Of a stretch of DNA of 64,000 bases, positions 56,936 through 64,000 are shown piece by piece. Position 1 is the stretch's first letter; every line of letters begins with the position of its first letter. This DNA is from Pyrenophora tritici-repentis. Taxonomy: Eukaryota > Ascomycota > Dothideomycetes > Pleosporales > Pleosporaceae. The notes below the pieces were generated by a model. That model saw only the letters and a list, made by a program, of their open reading frames with translations. It did no database searches and was not told the origin of the DNA. A program made the position numbers and the translations under genes. The DNA is taken from contig NC_089390.1 in assembly GCF_003171515.1 (NCBI RefSeq), positions 62,001 through 126,000 of the forward strand. Direction: 5' to 3'.

Positions 56936-57766
56936 ACACTCTCATTGTGACGTCGCCTGGTGCGCTTTTCGTAAACGACCAAACAACAGTCACCTGGAAG
57001 TCCCAGGACCCTATGATTCACACCCCTAAGAAACGAGGATGGCGCTCGTTCCGTAAATCCATGGAGCCTCGCATGGATGGATTGTACTGTGGTTCCTATC
57101 AGACGTGGATACGTTTGGCGGAAAGCTCGAGCGGTATACGAAAACTTAGTAATTGGAGTAGAAGATGTCCGCGTAAATTCTGCAGCTTTGAACGCCAGGT
57201 GTAGAATTATATCATAGAATGCATTAATGTTAAATCTACAAGCAGTTCTAAACTCAATGTACATAATTAACGTGCAAAACAGACCGAAGGCTTCATCCCC
57301 CTTCTGCACCCGAGACAGAGCAAGACAAAAAAGACGGCCAATGCAATAGCCTTCACGACGCATCAAATAATAAATTGCCTCGGAATCATCTTTCTTCTAA
57401 GAGGAGCAAACTTCAGTCGAGTTCTAGAAACCCTTTTGCCCCAATATCAACACAAATTGCGGATACATTGGGCGTGGGGTCGCGACTTCTTACTGTAAAG
57501 AAATCCATGGTAAAGAGTGTCCGGTGGCCCGCACCTCCCATCCCTGACATCCTCGCTCTGGGAAACTGCCACATGGCATGACGTGGTCAGCGCAGCCGCC
57601 GCGCTACGTAAGCGACTTTGCCCTTTATAATCTTCTGAACGTCTTGTCTTCTACAACACCACAACATCACACCCATCTCATTACACCCATCTCATCCACC
57701 ATCATTTGTTTATCATGAACCATCTATCATCAATTGTCTATCATCACACAGTTTCTCCGTCTCGAC
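56936..57766. other. Intergenic: decayed sequence and promoter of the YYYT-repeat gene
   Basis: Pieces of coding-like sequence occur in different frames between 56947 and 57204, likely the decayed continuation of the remnant upstream. A possible TATA element (TATAAT at 57626-57631) and a C/A/T-rich leader precede the next gene. An upstream ATG at 57715-57717 opens a 20-codon frame that overlaps the next start. Confidence 0.4.
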
Positions 57767-58207
57767 ATGGCCACTAGTTCCACTCACTCGGACACGAGCC
57801 CAGGCAACTATTATTACACAGTCAGCCCACGACGACGAAGACATGGCATGGCGACTAGTTCCAGCTCCTCCACCTTCGGGCTCAACGAACGATCCTCACG
57901 AACACAGACGACTGTACCCATCAGACACGACATAGGCAGATATTATTACACAATCTATATCAGCATGGACACACGCCCAGAGAAACCTACCTCTCCCTCT
58001 CCGTCTAGTCGGAACAAAAGAACCTCACGAACAAAGACGGTCATACCTGTTAGATACGACACACGTGTTTATTATTACACAGTCTGTCGACATAGACATG
58101 GCGACCAGTTTTACCAGCCTCCACTGTCAAGCCTCACAGAGCTAGATGAGCTAGAGACACAATGCCACGCAAGCCCTCATACGAAGAGCCTAGAGATAGT
58201 ACCTTAG
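57767..58207 (+). CDS. Small protein with three YYYT repeats, unknown
   Basis: The start used is the ATG at 57767 (MATSSTHSDTSPGNYYYTVS); one at 57734 would add 11 residues. The product is 146 residues from a single exon. Three imperfect repeats end in GNYYYTV, GRYYYTI and RVYYYTV. The second and third are preceded by matching phrases, RTQTTVPIRHDIG and RTKTVIPVRYDTR. The units are Ser/Thr/Arg-rich and separated by basic stretches (PRRRRHG, RHRHG). No signal peptide or membrane helix is visible. The C-terminal ~30 residues are acidic and unrelated to the repeats. I do not recognise the family. An overlapping upstream frame in the leader could dampen translation. Confidence 0.5.
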   Translation: MATSSTHSDTSPGNYYYTVSPRRRRHGMATSSSSSTFGLNERSSRTQTTVPIRHDIGRYYYTIYISMDTRPEKPTSPSPSSRNKRTSRTKTVIPVRYDTRVYYYTVCRHRHGDQFYQPPLSSLTELDELETQCHASPHTKSLEIVP

Positions 58208-59329
58208 GAATAGGACTTCCAGAGACCGTCGACTAAGGAAGATACGAAAAAATTGGAGTGGGCAAACAAAATCCTATTTGATACTCCGAGAGAATCCAGC
58301 CACGACCTTGGCGCCATAGGGTGTGTATATCCACCTTGGACAAGTTGATCGTTGTTTTGCTAATATACCGTCTTATAGATTTCATGTATTCGAGTACATG
58401 TGGATTAGCGCATTGCGCCGGTGACAAGCCTCATGACTTGCGCCTTGTGGTGACGGACGAACCACAACTGCAACAATTATAGCGTAGATCCAGAGCGACG
58501 AAGAGCAGGAGGACTTTCTCTCGTGTGCATGGCGATACATGATATAATTAGACCTTTCATTAAACAAATTAGTTCATCATGAAGCTTGAGATTGGTTTGA
58601 TTAATGTATTTTTTTTGAAGTTGTCGGTGTTGATACGGCAAAGGTGAGGTTAAATCAAGTAACGGTCGTTGCAACGAGTTGAATTAGATGGTTATGATTG
58701 ATTAGAGGAGGTGGGCTGCAGCTCGCGTACGAACTGAATCCCACCCCACGGCACGGGCCACGCACGTAGTCACGTGCTCGCCACGTACGTACGGTGGCTC
58801 GAAACTAAGAGCAACCAACAGTCGGATCACAGATATCAACGATATCTCAGCCACGCGATCGGCCGCACTGATCTCGGTCACGCGAGCAGGCGCACGGATC
58901 GCGGCGTCCGAGCAGCGCTCAGACCAGACCTCCTATATCTAGCTCTTCCATAGTTCTCCTTCGCAATCAATCAGAACAACCACACAGAATGCATTCCTAG
59001 TTATCGTTATTTCCTTTCAGCACTAGTGCTATAGACCTACCAACACCATATGTAATTAAGAGTCTGCTAGAATAATGTATGGCAGCGCAACAGATATACG
59101 TATGCTCTGCGCTGCTGTGCTGCCTGAGTGATGTGAGAGGATTAATAAAGCGAGCACGGTGCATAATCAAGATTGAAGCTTTCATCGGAAAAGTCATCTC
59201 AGATTCTATTTGCAAATAAGAGATCTATATGCATCATGCAATGGTATATACAAAGACTTGTTCCACCCAGCTCATCAGAAAAACGCCGCGCTACAAAAAA
59301 TTCATAGATGTCATATCCCATGGTGATTT
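58208..59329. other. Intergenic, 1.1 kb
   Basis: No gene is supported. Around 58846-58910 two imperfect direct repeats of about 27 bp (atctcagccacgcgatcg and atctcggtcacgcgagca) stand side by side. The rest is AT-rich 3' sequence of the transporter gene. Confidence 0.4.
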
Positions 59330-60927
59330 TTAGACCTTGACCTCAACCATCCTCGCCTCAACATCCTTCTCGAGAGAAAGCTTCTCAGCGTCAACGGGGC
59401 CGACCTCGCTAACACCAACATGGCTCTCATTATAAGCATCGAGCTCAGCACCCTTTGCCATGTTAAGGTAGATAGGGTAACTCCACGCGATAGCGAAGAA
59501 GATAAGCGGGATGCACATAGCCTTCCTCGTACCAATGCTATCAGCCACGTTACCGAGGATAACAGGGCCAACAGCACCACCGCAGACGGAGGAAACGAGG
59601 AAAGAAGCACCACGCTTAGTGTGGCGACCAAGACCGCGAAGCGTAAGAGCGAAGATGATTGGGAAAATACAAGACTCGAAGAATAGCACAATCATCAACA
59701 TGCTCAGACCACCCCAGTTAGGGCGGTTCGCGCCGCCGGTGTTTGTGCCAATGGCCGCGGAGATGAAGATCATGATGAGAGTTTGGAAAGCAAGGAGCAC
59801 GTAGCGCGGCTTTCCACCAAAGTACATGAGACCAGCGGCGGCGAAACGACCAATGGCGAAGAGTCCTTGGGCGATGGCGTAGAAGTTGGCGCCCTGGTGG
59901 TGGCCTTCGGTGACACTGAGATCGGGACGTGCTTCAGCGAAGTAGTTGATGAAGTAAGCGGCGACACCGACTTGGCCGGCAACGTAGGAGAACTGAGCGG
60001 CGGTACCCCAGAAGAGAGTGTATTGCTTTCGGAGCGGCTTGTCAACGTAGCCCGTGGTGTCGTTTGTCATCTCGGCTTGGTCGGCCATGTCGGAGTCTGT
60101 GATTTCGGGGATAGGAGCGAAGAAGAAGACTACGGCTAGGATACCGACAAAGGCTGCGATTCCGAGGTAGACCCATTGCACAGCTTCGAGCGACTTGCCG
60201 TCAGTGCCTACGTTCTTGAAGATGACTTGGGCGGCGAGGACGGGGGCGACGACGGAACCGACAGCCTGGACGGACTGAGACAGCTCGAGACGGAATTCAG
60301 ACCACTTGGGAGGACCGCAGACGGCACTAGAGAGGTTGTCGTCAGTACAAAATTTATGCCAGGACATGATCACGTGATTCACTATTCATGTGGTATAACT
60401 TACATGTATGGGTTGGCACTGGTTTCCAAGGTAGATAAACCAGATCCAGCAATAAACATGGCTCCACAGAAGCCGCCGAAGCTTCGCTTGACTGCCGCGG
60501 GCCAAAACATGAGGGCTCCGACACAGTAGATGGAAAGTCCCAGGATGAATGTATATCGGTATCCGAACCTCCTCAAGAACCAGCCCGAATAGGTTAGCGG
60601 CCCCACGAAATAAGCGCCGAAGTAGCTAGCTTGTAGAGCAGAGGATTGTCCACGGGTGATGTCCAGAGCAACTTGAAATCGCGAGTTGAGCACATCGAGA
60701 AGACCATAGGCAAAACCCCACATGAAGAATAGCGTTGTGACCAGGGCAACCGGGATAATAGATTGACGAGCAGTCAGAGCAGAAGCTCCAGTAACAACAC
60801 GGTTGTCGACAGATTTGCGTCGAACTTGGTTATCAATGACCTCGGCGACTGAGGGACGACGAGCTTGCTGCTCGTGAACTTGGTCCATGGTAGGCTCGAG
60901 CGAGCTCTTGTTACCAAAGAGACCCAT
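59330..60927 (-). CDS. MFS sugar transporter, L-fucose/proton symporter (FucP) type
   Basis: This is a major-facilitator protein related to bacterial FucP and glucose/galactose transporters, found widely in ascomycetes. Exon 1 is 60927-60404 and exon 2 is 60326-59330; the 77-bp intron is in phase 2 and the product is 506 residues. The start MGLFGNKSSLEP is in good context; an ATG four codons upstream is possible. The first helix region reads VALVTTLFFMWGFAYGLLDV, the typical FucP-family start with the downstream LN. The splice join restores NPYIAVCGPPKWSEFRLELS, a family hallmark. About twelve helices are visible. The second half has LRGLGRHTKRGASFLVSSVC. The C-terminal tail is acidic. The sugar cannot be told from sequence. 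Confidence 0.9.
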
Positions 60928-63042
60928 GGCAAAGTACAATGGAGAGAAAGAACGAGGAGATTGAGGTATATAAGCCTGGAGATCTCAACTAATTGTCGAG
61001 GCGAAGAGCGATGAGCTGATGAGGGGTTTTTTGGATGGGGAAGCCATAGCTCAATATATATCGCTTCCTCTTCACACGTCCCTAGATACCATGGTCATGG
61101 TAGAAGCTCTCGACATGGGGCTGGTGTGCCATCCAGGCTCGATAGCGGGTACGATAGCCCCTCCGGTAGTTCTCCGCTGGCATTGGTTCAGTCTAGCGGG
61201 GGCCCCAGAGCCGGGGGTTTGGTGGTGGGCTTGGATTTCGCCTTTCGCCTTCTCGCCGCATGCATTATCCACATGTCGCTAAACGCCTCGCCCCGTCGAC
61301 GCTAAACCCCAGAGTCCGCAAATTTTTCGCCGACTATTCGTCTGGTAGGCTGGGTTATGTTCGGCCTGCCCCAGTAGCTTGTAAATCCAGCCGAGAATAC
61401 TGCCGGGAAACATCGGATGATGCGGCGTTTTAGCCAATCGAAACTTTTGTCGCGCTTGCGCTAGGAAACATGTGTGCACGATCCCTCCGTGAGGGGTCCC
61501 ACTTAATCGTTCAGCCTCATGAGATAGGTCCTTCTCGTACGGGGCTCCATTCTATTTCTCCACGTTGCCAACCCCGTGGAGAGACCCTAGCAAAGAAAAA
61601 CTGGGCTGGTCACTGTGGACTGTGGGTGTTGTCCCACATGGAGAGATCTTAGCGAAAGGGACGAAGGGCTGCTAAGTCGCACATCAGCTGTACCCCGCTG
61701 TTGATCTCTACCACGCGGACTGTGTGTATGATGGGGCCCAAGGGTCTTTTCCACCAAACTTCTAGAAAGCCGTTCACAAGCAATGACGAGAGAGGCTTGT
61801 AGGTGCTGCGGGTAATAGCGCCAGGCAAACCAAGAAGGTTTGGGCTGCACCAAGCGTTTTTGAAGTCTTGACACCATGATTCCTGCCTAGCGTTGGTGCG
61901 TGCCACGGCCTTGTGAGCCAGTAGCCTCTGGGCCCTTGGCGCTCTGGGCAGAATGACTTGAAGGCATTGTTGAGACTTGTGGCTGAAGTCCAGGGTGGGC
62001 TCGTATGGCCTCGAGCGTGAATTGGGAGCTGTTGGCGCGATTTCTCATGTCGTGGCTGCGCGGTATCGGTAGTTTTCACTGCGGTGTGCACTTCGGCTCC
62101 CAACACAAGCGAATTTGGTTTAGATTCATCATGTTTATGGAATTCTTTGAATTCTTTGCGACGATTTCAGCGGCATCAAGTGATATGAAGAAAGTCTTGT
62201 AGATTTCTTAGACATCTGTCTGAATCTTGCGTCCACCTTGGGCGTCTCCGTCAGCGGCGTAGTGCGTGTCTTTGCAGTTGACAGCCGTCACACCCGTAGT
62301 CTGTCCGCCCGATAATGACGATCTGTAGTTCCTGGGGAACGCTGAACAGTAGCTCAAAGCTCACTGCAACCCATAGCTTACCCCTCCACGGGGATGTAAG
62401 CGCCATGGTGTTGGACTGGAAGCTGGGGTCGGCATCTCAACGACTTCTTCTAGCATTCTTCTAGCGCGCTTCTTTTGCATCTGCCTATCCATGACGTGTG
62501 GCCGTCTCGTCTCGGTGCCACTCCGCTGCTACTTGATCATTGGCTCTAAAAGTTTGCCTCGGGGGGTTTGTCGGATGCCGTTGCACACTCACGTGAATGC
62601 TCTTGGCTCTAAGCTTGGGACGGCTACGGGTTGAAGCGCCTTTTTTTAGCAGACTTGCTAGCCCCAACCGGACTGAGACGCGGGAGCCATAATCGAGCGC
62701 ACGATAGAAAAGGAATATTTCGCCGCTGGAAGCCGATAATGAAGGCCGCATATCGCTCTTTTTTCGTGGGTGCGTCTGGGGTTGTGTGGAGGTTGAGCCC
62801 GAGCGATTGCGGAGATGAGCCCCTGGGCCGGAGTCGTATCTCTTAGTGTACGTACATACATGGAGTGACATCCTTCTCAAAGCCGTGATGACGCCTACAC
62901 ACTATGGGTACCCAGAGATTGAGCGTAACGCGGAAGAGACAGGGTACCTTTGCAAATACAGTAGCTGAAGGATAGAGTTCCATCGACTAGGTGTTCACTC
63001 CTGTCATCACCAAACCTGCCGGCTTCAAGGCTTTTCTTGATT
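60928..63042. other. Intergenic region, 2.1 kb, no supported gene
   Basis: This is the promoter side of the transporter gene on the left and the 3' side of the F-box/LRR-like gene on the right. AT-rich TATA-like stretches occur at 60967-60973 and 61052-61060. Near 61570-61660 the phrase tggagagaccctagcaaaga recurs as tggagagatcttagcgaaag. Open frames on both strands lack family features. Confidence 0.4.
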
Positions 63043-64000
63043 CTACCACTCCTCTTCATCTCTCCAGACCTCCACTTCGAATTGTGCTTCGTCTACCATA
63101 TTCCAGAAGTAACTACCACTACGCTTCTCCAGCAGCGACCTCAGTTCTCGCTCGGAAAACGTTGCGCCGAACAGTATCTTCAGCTTCTTGAAAGCTGGCC
63201 ACATATTCATCTTCTTCTGATCCTCAAAAAGCCCTGTCAGCCATGCCGACGACGGGAAGATTGCATCAGCGTCGAAGACGGTCAACTCCACCAAGCAAGG
63301 CGGCAAAGACTGCGCGGGAGAAAGCTCGAAATCTCCCATGAAGACAGCGTCGAAGCGCATGTTATCCAACTTGATCGATATCAGTGCTGCCTGAGGAACG
63401 ATGAGCCGCTTCAGTTGTGAGAATTGCGTGAAGCGGGGTAGAGGTTTCTGGACTGCGCCCGGCAACGTCCAAAAGCCACCTGGTAGCTGTAAGAGTTGCA
63501 AGCTATTGTGAAGATGCTCAAGGTTGTCGACGAGGTATTGGTAATCCGTCACTTCGGTGCGGGCATCGTATATCGCGCGATCTAGTAACCGTCAGCAACA
63601 AGCCTTGAAGTTCGGGTGGCTAAAGTAGTACCCCAAGTTTGCTCATCCACAGCGACATCGTTTGTGAACGACGACGTAGAGTCGGGGTAATATTGGATAT
63701 TTGCTTGATAGGCGGGGAATGCCCGCACACTTCTATATGGGTTCTTGGATGCTGAGGACTCCGCGTAGTAGGTAAGGCTTTCCAAGTCGCTGAAGGCATG
63801 TATGATGTTATTCATATATGCTCGGGACGTGGTATTCCATATGCCCACTGTCTTAACTTCGAAATCGAGACGTATATGCTGTATATTATGGGAAAGCCTA
63901 TACGGTATTCCGACACCTCGGAACATTTCAGATTCATCGAGGATTTCGATAGCTCCACGGCCTTGTATCTTGAGGCTTAGATCCAGCGTTTGTAGTCTTG
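63043..64000 (-). CDS. F-box/LRR-like protein (5' end beyond window edge)
   Basis: Two exons are visible: 64000-63632 (open to the window edge) and 63581-63043, joined by a 50-bp GT-AG intron in phase 1. At the edge the frame reads LQTLDLSLKIQGRG and continues AIEILDESEMFRGVGIPYRL, so the ATG at 63926 is probably internal. Leucine-rich phrases recur: FSDLESLTYYAES, LEHLHNSLQLLQLPGG, FSQLKRLIVPQAAL and PPCLVELTVFD. The C-terminus is AFKKLKILFGATFSERELRS and ends with an acidic tail. This pattern matches the large Pleosporales families of F-box-associated leucine-rich proteins. The F-box, if present, would be outside the window. Function as a ubiquitin-ligase adaptor is only inferred. Confidence 0.6.

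Noticed and set aside
56881..57366. 161-codon minus-strand open frame
   Set aside because: It overlaps the decayed plus-strand gene and has no recognisable motif; it is probably an antisense artefact.
61474..61700. Possible structured RNA with repeated tggagaga phrases
   Set aside because: The two phrases are short and imperfect and no conserved RNA family was recognised.
1..64000. tRNA, rRNA and CRISPR arrays
   Set aside because: No cloverleaf-like segment with a T-loop motif, no rRNA-like sequence, and no regularly spaced repeats with unique spacers were found by eye; a covariance search would be needed to exclude a tRNA.

Overview
The window is from a filamentous ascomycete, most likely a Dothideomycete of the Pleosporales type. 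The support is the gene style: short GT-AG introns of about 45-80 bp (220 bp in one case), compact housekeeping genes, CFEM-type surface proteins, a PTH11-like receptor and a BBE-type oxidase. No rRNA, tRNA, CRISPR or bacterial-style operon was seen. The order assignment is inference.

Left part (1-12.9 kb): HEM14 (mitochondrial haem synthesis, cut by the left edge), NAB2 (poly(A)-RNA binding), a rhodopsin-fold/PTH11-like membrane protein, a secreted FAD-linked BBE oxidoreductase, an SR splicing factor with a GC-AG intron, and a small CYSTM-type cysteine-rich protein.

Surface-protein block (14-19.4 kb): three co-directional genes encode CFEM-type eight-cysteine modules. One is a small secreted protein and two are single-pass receptor-like proteins, one of which has two modules. 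Intron positions and cysteine spacing are conserved between modules, which points to local duplication.

Gene-poor middle (19.4-29.3 kb): it holds a small secreted precursor with three identical 22-residue copies, each preceded by X-Pro/X-Ala dipeptides (pheromone- or RiPP-like). It also holds a small zinc-ribbon gene interrupted by a 128-bp hAT-like MITE with an 8-bp target duplication.

Right part (29.3-64 kb): an amino-acid permease; a long reading frame with two internal stops and a Zn2Cys6-like motif; a zinc-finger/coiled-coil gene with a frame break; a Baeyer-Villiger-type monooxygenase with a premature stop; a second copy of the MITE family; a Rom2-type RhoGEF; a HAL4/SAT4-type kinase; a membrane spermidine-synthase-like protein divergent from a CCDC97-like gene; a small remnant; an unknown protein with YYYT repeats; a fucose-permease-type transporter; and an F-box/LRR-like gene cut by the right edge.

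Several genes carry frame breaks or nonsense codons. Some of these (C7 runs in HEM14 and the CYSTM gene) could be homopolymer sequencing errors. Others (internal stops, the MITE insertion) look like real decay. The genes do not form one pathway. The coherent local units are the CFEM block and the divergent gene pair at 54.5-55.1 kb.
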